Below are positions 6,399 to 14,024 of a stretch of 47,984 bases of DNA, in pieces. A program made the position numbers and the translations under genes. The notes beneath the pieces are model-generated. The model had not been told where the DNA came from. It searched no databases and saw only the letters and a list, made by a program, of their open reading frames with translations. This stretch comes from Deltaproteobacteria bacterium (GTDB taxonomy: Bacteria; Myxococcota_A; Polyangia; Polyangiales; JADJMO01): contig JACPFM010000118.1 in NCBI GenBank assembly GCA_016182965.1, positions 1 through 47,984 of the forward strand, read 5' to 3'. Numbering within the stretch: position 1 is the first letter of the stretch; each line of letters begins with the position of its first letter.

Positions 6399-8741
6399 TC
6401 AGCTGCCCTGCAGGTCGAACTGCTCGAGGTGATACTCCTTGTGCGGAACCAGCATGATCTGCCGCTGGTAGCGGCGCTCGCTCTCCTTGAGCGTGTCGCG
6501 CTCCTCGGTCTGCAGGAGGTCGATGACGCTGGGGTGCGCGTTGACGATCACCTTGTAGCCGGGCAGCGACTTCCGCTCGCGCCGGATCTGCCGGAGGATC
6601 TCGTAGGCGACGGTGGTGCGCGACTGCAGCTGGCCGGTGCCGTCGCAGTAGAAGCAGGGCTCGTGGAGCAGGCGCCCGAGCGACTCGCGGGTGCGCTTGC
6701 GGGTCATCTCGACGAGGCCGAGCTCGCTGATGCGGTTGATCGAGGTCTTCGCCTTGTCGGAGAGCAGCGCCTGCTCGAGCGCGCGGTACACCTTCTCGCG
6801 GTTGCCCGCGCGATCCATGTCGATGAGGTCGAGGACGATCAGCCCGCCGATGTTGCGGAAGCGGAGCTGATAGGCGATCTCGTTCACCGCCTCGAGGTTG
6901 GTCTGGAGGATGGTGTCCTCCGGATCCTTGTTCCCCTTGCCGACGAAGCGGCCGGAGTTCACGTCGATCGCGGTGAGCGCCTCGGCCTGATCGATGATCA
7001 GGTACCCGCCGCTCGGCAGCGGCACCTTGCGCGACAACGCGCGGGCGATCTCGTCCTCGAGGCCGTAGGCGTCGAAGATCGGCTCGTCGCCGGCGTAGAG
7101 CTCGATGTCCTTCGCCCGCTCGGGCATGAACATCTCGATGAACCGCAGCAGGCGCTGGTACTGCTCGCGGTCGTCGATGACGATCTTCTCGACGTCGTCG
7201 GTGAACATGTCGCGCGCGGTGCGCAGCACCACGTCGAGCTCCTGGTAGAGCATCGTCGGCGCCTTCGCGCCCGACTCCTTCTTGCGGGCGATCTCGCCCC
7301 ACAGCCGGACCAGGTAGCCGACGTCGGCCTTGAGGTGCTTCTTGGTGAGGCCCTCGGCCACCGTGCGCACGATGAGCCCGCCCTGCGGCGGCTTCATCGA
7401 GTCGATCGCCTCGCGCAGCCGGCGACGCTCGATGTCGTTGCCGATGCGGCGCGACACGCCGACGTGCTCGACGGTCGGCATGTACACGACGTAGCGCCCG
7501 GGCAGCGAGACGTGGCTCGACACGCGCGCGCCCTTGGTGCCGAGCGGATCCTTGGTGACCTGCACGATGACGTGCTGGCCCTCCTTGACGACCTCGTTGA
7601 TCGGCGTGCTGCGCGCGAGGCGCAGGCCGCCGTCGCGCGACTTTCCGGCGCGCTCGCCGCGCTCGCCGCGCTCGGCGCCCCGATCGGCGCGCTCGCCGCG
7701 CTCGGGACGGGCGCCGCGCTCCTTGCCGCGGCCGCGCTCCTTGCCGCGGCGCCCGCGCTCACGCGTGCGTTCGCCCTCCGGGCGCGCGCCCTCGACCGGA
7801 ATCACGGGCACCGAGCCGTCGGCGGGCAGATCGGTGACCGTGTACCCGATGTCCAGATCGAGATCGTCCTCGAGCGCCTCGATCGGCTCCTTCGAGACCG
7901 GCGCCTTCGAGGCCGGCGCCCTCGAAGCCGGCGCCCTCGAAGCCGGCGCCTTGGAAGCAGGTTTCGCGGCCGCCTTTCCGACGATCGGCGTCAGGATCTC
8001 CGCGTCGTCACCGGCGTCGGCCGGCTCGCCTTCGGCGGCGGCGGCCTCTGCGCCCTCGGCGGCTTCGCCTTCGAGCGGCGCGCCCTCCGGCGTCTCCGCG
8101 CTCTCGTCGGCCTCGATCTCCTTGCGCTTGGCGCCGCCGCGGCCGCCGCGACGACGGCGACGGCGCGTGGCCATCTCCGGATCGCGCGGCGCGGTCTTGG
8201 TGACGACCTCGCCCTCCTCGCGGGGCTCGCGGAGCACCGGCGCGTCGGGCTCGACGACGACGATGGGCTCGAGCACGTCGAGCGTGGTGCGCGGCTCCTC
8301 GATGACGCTCCCGGCCTCGAGGGCCGCGGCGATCGTGGGGCTCGGCGCGTCGGGGCTGCTCGTGCGGTCCTCGTCGGATGCGGCGACCTCGTCCTCGTCG
8401 CCCTCCTCGTCATCGGCCTCGTCGTGGGCGGGCTGCTCCTCGATCGCGTCGCGCTTCGCCACGCGCGCCTCTTGCCGGCTGCCCGACAGGTACGCCTCGA
8501 AGTCGGCGGGGCGGATGAGGTCCTCGACGTGGAGGAAGGCCGCGCGCTCCTCGCCGATGTCGATGAACGCCGCCTGCATGCCCGGCAGCACGCGCGACAC
8601 CTTGCCGAGGTAGATGTTGCCGACGATCCCCTTCTGCGAGCGCCGCTCGACGTGCAGCTCGGCGAGGATGCCGTTTTCGATCAACGCGACGCGCGTCTCG
8701 CCGATGTCGCAGTTGATGACCAGAGTGTTCTTCTTCGCCAC
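6399..8741 (-). CDS. ribonuclease E/G family endoribonuclease with a split S1 domain
   Basis: A 780-residue Rne/Rng-family enzyme for rRNA maturation and mRNA decay. The first half of the S1 domain is at residues 1-92 (GNIYLGKVSRVLPGMQAAFIDIG), and the second half resumes near 380 (GQHVIVQVTKDPLGTKGARVS). Between them lies a ~285-residue disordered insert: acidic, then an Ala-Pro-Ser-Lys/Arg repeat (about 260-285), then Arg/Gly/Glu-rich. The catalytic core is intact: AIDVNSG (Asp593), VLDLIDM (Asp638) and the zinc link CFYC at 696-699. The protein ends soon after the core, without an RNase E scaffold tail. It starts 40 nt after dtd and is probably in the same transcript. Confidence 0.93.
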   Translation of the reverse strand: MAKKNTLVINCDIGETRVALIENGILAELHVERRSQKGIVGNIYLGKVSRVLPGMQAAFIDIGEERAAFLHVEDLIRPADFEAYLSGSRQEARVAKRDAIEEQPAHDEADDEEGDEDEVAASDEDRTSSPDAPSPTIAAALEAGSVIEEPRTTLDVLEPIVVVEPDAPVLREPREEGEVVTKTAPRDPEMATRRRRRRGGRGGAKRKEIEADESAETPEGAPLEGEAAEGAEAAAAEGEPADAGDDAEILTPIVGKAAAKPASKAPASRAPASRAPASKAPVSKEPIEALEDDLDLDIGYTVTDLPADGSVPVIPVEGARPEGERTRERGRRGKERGRGKERGARPERGERADRGAERGERGERAGKSRDGGLRLARSTPINEVVKEGQHVIVQVTKDPLGTKGARVSSHVSLPGRYVVYMPTVEHVGVSRRIGNDIERRRLREAIDSMKPPQGGLIVRTVAEGLTKKHLKADVGYLVRLWGEIARKKESGAKAPTMLYQELDVVLRTARDMFTDDVEKIVIDDREQYQRLLRFIEMFMPERAKDIELYAGDEPIFDAYGLEDEIARALSRKVPLPSGGYLIIDQAEALTAIDVNSGRFVGKGNKDPEDTILQTNLEAVNEIAYQLRFRNIGGLIVLDLIDMDRAGNREKVYRALEQALLSDKAKTSINRISELGLVEMTRKRTRESLGRLLHEPCFYCDGTGQLQSRTTVAYEILRQIRRERKSLPGYKVIVNAHPSVIDLLQTEERDTLKESERRYQRQIMLVPHKEYHLEQFDLQGS

Positions 8742-8781
8742 GAAAATCCGTTCCCCGCGCCCGGCCTCTGTTTCGAATGCT

Positions 8782-9273
8782 CTAGCCTGCCGTGGGGAGG
8801 GGCGAAGGCGCGCCCGGGCTGCGCGCCTCGCCCTCCCGCGAGTCGATCAACATGGTGACCGGCCCGTCGTTCAGGCTGTGGACCTTCATCTCCGCGCGGA
8901 AGCGCCCGGTTTCGACCGGCACTCCCTTGGCGCGAACGGCGGCGACGAACGACTCGTAGAGTCGCTCCGCCGTCTCGGGGGGCATGGCCCCGGAGAAGCT
9001 CGGACGACGGCCCCTGCGGCAGTCGCCGAGCAACGTGAACTGACTGATCACGAGCACGCCACCGCCGACGTCGGCGACGTCGCGGTTCATCTTTCCCTGC
9101 TCGTCCTCGAAGATGCGCAGCCCCCGGACCTTCTCCGCGAGCCACTCCACGTCGCGCAGCTCGTCGCCGATGGCGACGCCGAGATACACGAGGAGCCCGC
9201 GATCGATGGCGCCGACGACCTCGCCGGCGACCTCGACCCGCGCCCCCGCGACGCGCTGCACGACCGCCTTCAT
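8782..9273 (-). CDS. dtd: D-aminoacyl-tRNA deacylase
   Basis: A 163-residue homodimeric editing enzyme that hydrolyses D-aminoacyl-tRNA (and Gly-tRNA(Ala)) in the cytoplasm. It begins MKAVVQRVAGARVEV, typical of the family. Both signature motifs are present: SQFTLLGDCRRGRRPSF and NDGPVTMLID, the latter carrying the Gly-cisPro that gives chiral selectivity. The ~15-residue tail after the last strand is Pro/Gly-rich and non-conserved. The ATG overlaps the TGA of the upstream Cys-rich gene (ATGA), so the two are translationally coupled. RNase E/G follows 40 nt downstream. Confidence 0.95.
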   Translation of the reverse strand: MKAVVQRVAGARVEVAGEVVGAIDRGLLVYLGVAIGDELRDVEWLAEKVRGLRIFEDEQGKMNRDVADVGGGVLVISQFTLLGDCRRGRRPSFSGAMPPETAERLYESFVAAVRAKGVPVETGRFRAEMKVHSLNDGPVTMLIDSREGEARSPGAPSPLPTAG

Positions 9274-9689
9274 GCCCTGATCCCGAGCTCGCGCGTGAGC
9301 TTGCCGACCAGGGCGAAGTACTCGGTGCGTCCGTAGGGCTCGTTGAGGACGTGGAAGTCCTTGCCGGCCAGACCGACGCACCCGAAGCAGTAGCTGCAGT
9401 CGCTGCAGCCCTTGCTCCGCACGAGGTACGCGCTGCGCTGACAGCCTTCGCTGTCGACGCAGTGCTGGCATTCGACGCACCCCACGCAGCGCGCGCAGGA
9501 GGTGCAGCCGAGACAGTCGTTGCAGCCCTTGCAGTAGCTGCAGCGTCGGAGCGACGTCGAGTCGCTGCAGAACGTGCTGTCGACGCACCGCTCGCAGCGC
9601 GTGCACTGCACGCAGCGCACGTTGTCGCGCACGGCGTCGTGCGCGCGCGTCAGCTCGGCGAGCCGACGCTCGAAGGTCGCCCGATCCAT
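9270..9689 (-). CDS. CxxC-saturated protein with 20 cysteines
   Basis: A 139-residue protein with 20 Cys between about residues 25 and 105, nearly all spaced as CxxC (CVQCTRCERC, CSYCKGCNDCLGC, CARCVGCVECQHC). There is no signal peptide. The end reads CFGCVGLAGKDFHVLNEPYGRTEYFALVGKL, which I recognise from hypothetical proteins of other phyla, including candidate-phyla bacteria; some databases carry the name caib/baif for such proteins, which I think is a mislabel. The regular Cys pitch suggests a stacked solenoid binding metals or Fe-S clusters, which is inference. Its stop overlaps the dtd start. Function unknown. Confidence 0.82.
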   Translation of the reverse strand: MDRATFERRLAELTRAHDAVRDNVRCVQCTRCERCVDSTFCSDSTSLRRCSYCKGCNDCLGCTSCARCVGCVECQHCVDSEGCQRSAYLVRSKGCSDCSYCFGCVGLAGKDFHVLNEPYGRTEYFALVGKLTRELGIRA

Positions 9690-9697
9690 CGGGCGAC

Positions 9698-10189
9698 CTA
9701 GAGCTTTCGCCGAAGCACGGTCGCGGCGTCGCGGGTCGCGGGCTCGTCGGCGTACTGCTCGATGCCCTTGAGGCGCTGCTCGAGGACGGGCCGACGGCGC
9801 GCAGGCTCGCGCGAGAGGATGGCGGCGAGCGCGCCGATGGCCTCGCGGACGCGGGCCTCGTCGCAGTGCTCGAGCAGCTGCAGCTGGACCTCCTGCGTCT
9901 CGGGGAGGGAATGCCCCGCCCGGACGATCGCCTCGGCCGCCGCGGAGATCGCGTGGCGACCCTCGGCCGCGAGGAGCGCCGCGACCAGCCGCTCGTGCTC
10001 GAGGACCTTCGGGTCCGTCGAGGGCGCGCGCGGCACGACGATCTTCGGTTGGAACAACTTGGTGAGCTTGGGAGCGACCAGCGGGGGCGTCGGGGTGGCC
10101 GCCGGCGCGCCGCCGTGGGCGCCGAGGCCGGCGACACGTGCGCGGCGATTCCGCTGGGTGCCCTGCGTGAGGGGCTGAGCTGACTTCAT
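9698..10189 (-). CDS. hypothetical helical protein
   Basis: A 163-residue protein with a basic, Pro/Ala-rich N-terminal ~60 residues and a helical C-terminal ~100 residues (HERLVAALLAAEGRHAISAAAEAIVRAG... LLEHCDEARVREAIGALAAIL), which looks like a short helical repeat. No signal peptide. The start MKSAQPLTQ is preceded by AAGGAT 7 nt upstream; the open frame continues further up but with a composition unlike protein. The Cys-rich gene starts 8 nt after its stop, so this gene probably heads the transcript through the Cys-rich gene, dtd and RNase E/G. Not recognised. Confidence 0.65.
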   Translation of the reverse strand: MKSAQPLTQGTQRNRRARVAGLGAHGGAPAATPTPPLVAPKLTKLFQPKIVVPRAPSTDPKVLEHERLVAALLAAEGRHAISAAAEAIVRAGHSLPETQEVQLQLLEHCDEARVREAIGALAAILSREPARRRPVLEQRLKGIEQYADEPATRDAATVLRRKL

Positions 10190-10666
10190 CGATTCGATCC
10201 TTGCGTCAGGCGTCGGCGCGGAGCGTCGCTCTACGGCTCGTCGCTGCTCGCGCTTCGGACGCTGATAAGTGTCTGCGAACCGACCGGCTCGGCCCGAAGG
10301 AGGAGCGCGGTCGCGGAGAAAAACTCGTGCCGCGACCGGCCGGTTTCGGCCGATGACGCGCCCGGGGCCGTGAGGGCCGGGGGAGCCGCGACCTCCCAGA
10401 GATAGCACATTCTGGATGGAGCCGAGGCCCCCGGACTGAAGTCCCCGGCACCGAAAGCTCGGCGACGCCCGCCGCCGCGGGCTGGCAGGGTCGCGCGCGG
10501 ATAGGGCTGGCGGTCAGGTTGCGTAGAGGTTGGCGGCCTCAGCCAGTGGACCAACAGGGATCTTCCGCGTGATCCGCCTCGGCCCCTGCTCGCCAGGCCC
10601 GAAGGACCTCGCCGGGCCATCGGTGCCCGGACATTCCGTCCGGGGGAATGATAGCGTGCCCGGTCC
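10190..10666. other. divergent intergenic region (477 bp)
   Basis: Separates the minus-strand helical protein from the plus-strand dehydrogenase operon. I see no credible gene. Visible structure: an inverted repeat GGTCGCGG (10309-10316) / CCGCGACC (10330-10337) with an A-rich 13-nt loop, a short GGACT-GA-AGTCC at 10433-10444, and the hairpin CCCGGAC-ATTCC-GTCCGGG at 10626-10644 just upstream of the -10-like box of the dehydrogenase gene. Two promoters pointing outward are expected here. Confidence 0.5.
10652..10657 (+). promoter_or_regulatory. -10-like box just before a start codon
   Basis: TAGCGT ends 9 nt before the ATG at 10667. The -35 position falls inside the hairpin at 10626-10644. 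No good Shine-Dalgarno sequence precedes the ATG, which fits a leaderless transcript. Confidence 0.3.
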
Positions 10667-11752
10667 ATGGCGCTCCCCCGTAAGGTCGCGATTCTCCCTG
10701 GTGACGGCATCGGCAAAGAGGTCGTCGCGGTCGGCCGCGAAATCCTCGAGCTCTACCGCACCAAGGCCGGCTTTCCGCTCGAGCTGTGGGACCTCGACCT
10801 CGGCGCCGACCGCTACCTGCGCGACGGCACGACCATGCCCGAGGACGTCTTCGCCGAGATCCGCGACAACTGCGGCGCGGTGCTGCTCGGGGCGCTCGGC
10901 GATCCACGCGTGCCGAACCTCGAGCACGCGCGAGACATCCTGCTCGGCATGCGCTTCCGCCTCGATCTGTTCGCCAACGTGCGACCGTGCCGCGCGCTCG
11001 ACGATCGCCTGGTCCCGCTCAAGGGCAAGGGCGCGAAGGACGTCGACTTCGTCGTGTTCCGCGAGAACACCGAGGGCATCTACGTCAACGTCGGCGGCAA
11101 CTTCAAGAAGGGCACGCCCGACGAGATCGCCGTCAACGAGGACATCAACACCCGCAAGGGCGTCGAGCGCATCATCCGCGCGGCGTTCGCCTGGGCGCAG
11201 AACCACGGCAAGAAGACCGTGCACATGGCAGACAAGTCGAACGCCATGCGCCAGTCGGGCGATCTCTGGCAGCGCGCCTTCCAGGAGGTCGCGCGCGACT
11301 ACCCGGCCAGCTCCGCCAAGCACGTCTACGTCGACGCGCTGTGCCTGTTCATGGTGCAGGCGCCCGAGCGCTTCGAGGTGATCGTCACCAACAACCTGTT
11401 CGGCGACATCATCACCGACCTCGCCGCCGCGCTGCATGGCGGTCTCGGCATCGCCTGCAGCGCGAGCGTGCACGTCACCCCCGACGGCACGCCGCGCGTC
11501 GGCCTGTTCGAGCCGGTGCACGGCTCGGCGCCGGACATCGCCGGCCACGACAAGGCCAACCCGCTGGCGACGGTGCTCACGGTCGGCATGCTCCTCGAGC
11601 ACCTGGGCTTCGCGGGCGAGGAGCGCCGGCTCGAGCAGATCGTCCAGGCCGCCGTCCGTGAGAAGAAGTGCACAGCCGATGTCGGCGGGACGCTCGGCAC
11701 GAAGGCGACCGGCGCGTTCGTGCTCGAACGGCTCGCGCGCGAGCTCGGATGA
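10667..11752 (+). CDS. isocitrate/isopropylmalate dehydrogenase family protein
   Basis: A 361-residue NAD(P)-dependent beta-decarboxylating dehydrogenase. Visible are the N-terminal ILPGDGIGKEVV, the substrate-arginine region LGMRFRLDLFANVRPCR, FRENTEGIY, the catalytic Lys in MADKSNAM, the Mg-binding Asp cluster in NNLFGDIITDLAAAL, and the cofactor loop FEPVHGSAPDIAGHDKANP. The RPCR strand and the length favour 3-isopropylmalate dehydrogenase (leucine synthesis), but RENTEGIY is also seen in other branches, so substrate is left open. No other leucine genes are in the window. Its TGA overlaps the ATG of the next gene. Confidence 0.9.
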   Translation: MALPRKVAILPGDGIGKEVVAVGREILELYRTKAGFPLELWDLDLGADRYLRDGTTMPEDVFAEIRDNCGAVLLGALGDPRVPNLEHARDILLGMRFRLDLFANVRPCRALDDRLVPLKGKGAKDVDFVVFRENTEGIYVNVGGNFKKGTPDEIAVNEDINTRKGVERIIRAAFAWAQNHGKKTVHMADKSNAMRQSGDLWQRAFQEVARDYPASSAKHVYVDALCLFMVQAPERFEVIVTNNLFGDIITDLAAALHGGLGIACSASVHVTPDGTPRVGLFEPVHGSAPDIAGHDKANPLATVLTVGMLLEHLGFAGEERRLEQIVQAAVREKKCTADVGGTLGTKATGAFVLERLARELG

Positions 11753-13263
11753 ACATCCGGCGTCTGCGCCGCGTCGCGCTGGGGTTCGGCCTCGCCGTCC
11801 TCGGAGCGCTGGGCGCGCGCGCGGGCTGTCTGTACGCCAGCCGCATCCCGGCGCCGGCGAACGTTGCGATCCCGAGCGATCCGATCACGCGCGACGGCGC
11901 GATCACCCGCCTCGGCCCGAGCTGGATGCGCAAGCGCGGCGGCATCTTCGAGGTGTCGCTCGAGGGGGCGCCGGCGGCGCGCGGCGCGGCGGTCTCGCGG
12001 CTGCTTCGCGAGCCGATGATCGCCGACGAGCGCGCGCTGTACGAGGCCTTCCAGAAGGGCGTGCCCTTCGCGCCGGCGCGCCAGGCGATCATGGACCTAG
12101 GGCGCTGGCGGTTCCGCCGCGTCGATCAGCAAATCCCGGCGCCGTACCGCGAGGAGGTCGCCGGCGTCGCGCTCGGCTTCCAGCCCGATCCGTTCACCTC
12201 GGTGCTGCCGAGCTTCCACCGCTTCGTCTTCCTCTACGCGGTCTACGACATCGCGCTCTCGTTCGAGAAGAGCCCGCTGATCGGCTGCACCACGTTCACC
12301 GTGCCGCCGACGCCGTCGACGCCGCCGAGCCCGCACGAGCTCGCGATGCACGTGTCGCCGGAGGAGCTCGCCGAGCGCGCCGGCGACTGGGAGCGCGCGA
12401 CGCGCGGCCACGCGATGCTCGCCCGCGCCTTCGATTTCGAAGCCGGCGAGCCCTTCGACAAGGACAAGGTCGTGTTCCTGGTGCGCGAGCCCGGGCGCAT
12501 CCCGTTCGCGAGCGTCGGCTGGCCGGGGTTCGTCGGCGTGGTCTCCGGGATGAACCGCGAGGGCGTGGCGCTCGTCGTGCACGGCGGGCGCGCGGGCGTC
12601 CCGCGGCCCGAGGGCATTCCGGTCGTGTTCTCGCTGCGCGAGGCGTTCTCGAGCGCGCGCACCACCGACGAGGCGGTGAAGATCCTCTCGTCGCACGAGG
12701 TGATGGTCTCGCACATCACCATCGTCACCGACTCGACCGGCAAGACCGCGGTCGTCGAGCGCGCCCCCGGCGTCGCCGCGCACGTGCGGTGGTCGACGGC
12801 GCCCCTCGCGACGACCAACCATTTCGAGGGGCCGCTCGCCGGTGATCCGCGCGACGCCGAGGTGCGCGCGAAGACCTCCACCCTCCCGCGGCGCGCGCGC
12901 GGCGACGCGATCCTCGCAGGGCTGCCGAAGCCGCCGGGCGTCGTCAGCATGGTCGGTGCGCTGCGCGATCGGAGCGGGCCCGACGGCGCGCCGCTCCCGC
13001 TCGGCGATCGCCGAGCCATCGACGCGATCATCGCGACGCACGGGGTGGTGATGGACACGACCACACGGGCGATGTGGGTCAGCGAGTGGCCGCACCTGCT
13101 CGGGCGCTTCGTGCGCTTCGACCTGCGCTGGCTGCTCGCCGACGGCTTCGATCCGAAGAACGATCCCTCGGCCGAAGGCGGCAAGGGGTTCGCCGCCATT
13201 CCCGCCGATCCGATGCTCACCGACGGTCGCTGGGAGGCATTCCGGAAGGGGCCGAAGCCGTGA
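11749..13263 (+). CDS. C45-like Ntn-hydrolase (acyltransferase/amidohydrolase family)
   Basis: A 504-residue protein with an N-terminal membrane anchor (residues 8-26). The likely nucleophile is Cys180 in LIGCTTF, exposed by cleavage after Gly179 as in the AAT/C45 family. Other family features are GWPGFVGVVSGMNREGVAL, the exchange-domain segment TDEAVKILSS and the ATTNHF strand. Relatives hydrolyse or transfer acyl groups on small amides; the substrate here is unknown. The ATG overlaps the stop of the dehydrogenase gene (ATGA) and its own TGA overlaps the rsmE start. The coupling is tight but functionally unexplained. Confidence 0.75.
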   Translation: MNIRRLRRVALGFGLAVLGALGARAGCLYASRIPAPANVAIPSDPITRDGAITRLGPSWMRKRGGIFEVSLEGAPAARGAAVSRLLREPMIADERALYEAFQKGVPFAPARQAIMDLGRWRFRRVDQQIPAPYREEVAGVALGFQPDPFTSVLPSFHRFVFLYAVYDIALSFEKSPLIGCTTFTVPPTPSTPPSPHELAMHVSPEELAERAGDWERATRGHAMLARAFDFEAGEPFDKDKVVFLVREPGRIPFASVGWPGFVGVVSGMNREGVALVVHGGRAGVPRPEGIPVVFSLREAFSSARTTDEAVKILSSHEVMVSHITIVTDSTGKTAVVERAPGVAAHVRWSTAPLATTNHFEGPLAGDPRDAEVRAKTSTLPRRARGDAILAGLPKPPGVVSMVGALRDRSGPDGAPLPLGDRRAIDAIIATHGVVMDTTTRAMWVSEWPHLLGRFVRFDLRWLLADGFDPKNDPSAEGGKGFAAIPADPMLTDGRWEAFRKGPKP

Positions 13264-13991
13264 GGCGGCTCCCGCTGTCCGGCCTCGCCGAGGGCGCGCG
13301 CGCGCTGCCGCCGGAGGCGGCACGCTACGTGGCGCGCGTGCTGCGCATGCGCGCGGGAGACGCGCTCGAGGCGTTCGATCCCCGCGCCGGTCTCGTGGCC
13401 GAGGCGCGCATCGCGCGCGTGCAGGGCGACGACGTCGACATCACGGTCGGCTCCCTGCGCGCCGAGGCGCCGCAGCCGCCGCTGGTGCTGGTCCAGGGCT
13501 ACCCGAAGGGCGACAAGCTGGGCGACGTGGTGCGCGACGCCACCGAGCTCGGCGCCACGCTGGTCATCCCGGCGATCTGCGCCCGCTCCATCGCGAGGCC
13601 CGACGCCGCGAAGGCCGGCGCCAAGGCCGAGCGCCTCGCGTCGATCGCCGCCGAGGCCGCGCGCCAATGCGGCCGCACGCGCGCTCCGGAGATCGCCCCG
13701 CCGCTGCCGCTGTCCGACGCGCTCGATCTCGCGCGCGCCCACGCCGCCCACCGCTTCGTGCTGTGGGAGCGCGCGACCGCGCCGCTCGGCCCCGAGCTGT
13801 CGCGGGTCGACGCGCGCGCCGGCGCCGCCTTCGTCATCGGCCCCGAGGGCGGCCTCGCCGACGAAGAAGTGGAGCGGGCCGATTCGCTCGGGTTCCTCGC
13901 CCGCTCGCTCGGCCCCGTCGTGCTCCGCACCGAGACCGCCGCGACGGCGGTGCTCGGGGCGTATCGTGTGCTGACTTTTCCCCCGGGCTGA
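13260..13991 (+). CDS. rsmE: 16S rRNA (uracil-1498-N3)-methyltransferase RsmE
   Basis: A 243-residue SPOUT methyltransferase that modifies U1498 of 16S rRNA. The N-terminal PUA-like part has HVLR-type residues (YVARVLRMRAGD). The knot motifs are VLVQGYPKGDKLGDVVRDATELG, IGPEGGLADEEVE and LRTETAATAVLGAYRVL. The GTG at 13260 overlaps the preceding stop (GTGA) and gives the expected N-terminus; a later ATG would remove the first strands. Its stop codon lies within a perfect 11-bp hairpin that separates it from the converging dehydrogenase gene. Confidence 0.93.
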   Translation: MRRLPLSGLAEGARALPPEAARYVARVLRMRAGDALEAFDPRAGLVAEARIARVQGDDVDITVGSLRAEAPQPPLVLVQGYPKGDKLGDVVRDATELGATLVIPAICARSIARPDAAKAGAKAERLASIAAEAARQCGRTRAPEIAPPLPLSDALDLARAHAAHRFVLWERATAPLGPELSRVDARAGAAFVIGPEGGLADEEVERADSLGFLARSLGPVVLRTETAATAVLGAYRVLTFPPG

Positions 13992-14007
13992 AGCCGCTTC
14001 AGCCCGG
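13983..14007. terminator. bidirectional hairpin between rsmE and glutamate dehydrogenase
   Basis: Perfect 11-bp stem CCGGGCTGAAG/CTTCAGCCCGG with loop CCG, spanning the rsmE stop codon and lying 18 nt from the end of the convergent gene. There is no T-run, so termination would need a factor or the stem alone. The GGGCTGAAG core resembles hairpins at 3058-3273. Confidence 0.5.
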
Positions 14008-14024
14008 CGGACATCAGGGGACGA

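Noticed and set aside
9270..9689. Cys-rich protein as a metallothionein, rubredoxin or ferredoxin
   Set aside because: Cys spacing is continuous CxxC over 80 residues, unlike 4Fe-4S (CxxCxxCxxxCP) or rubredoxin patterns, and the conserved C-terminal motif points to another family.
10206..10451. Short minus-strand open frame in the divergent gap
   Set aside because: Arg/Pro/Ser-rich with no signal, domain or ribosome-binding site; part of non-coding, hairpin-bearing DNA.
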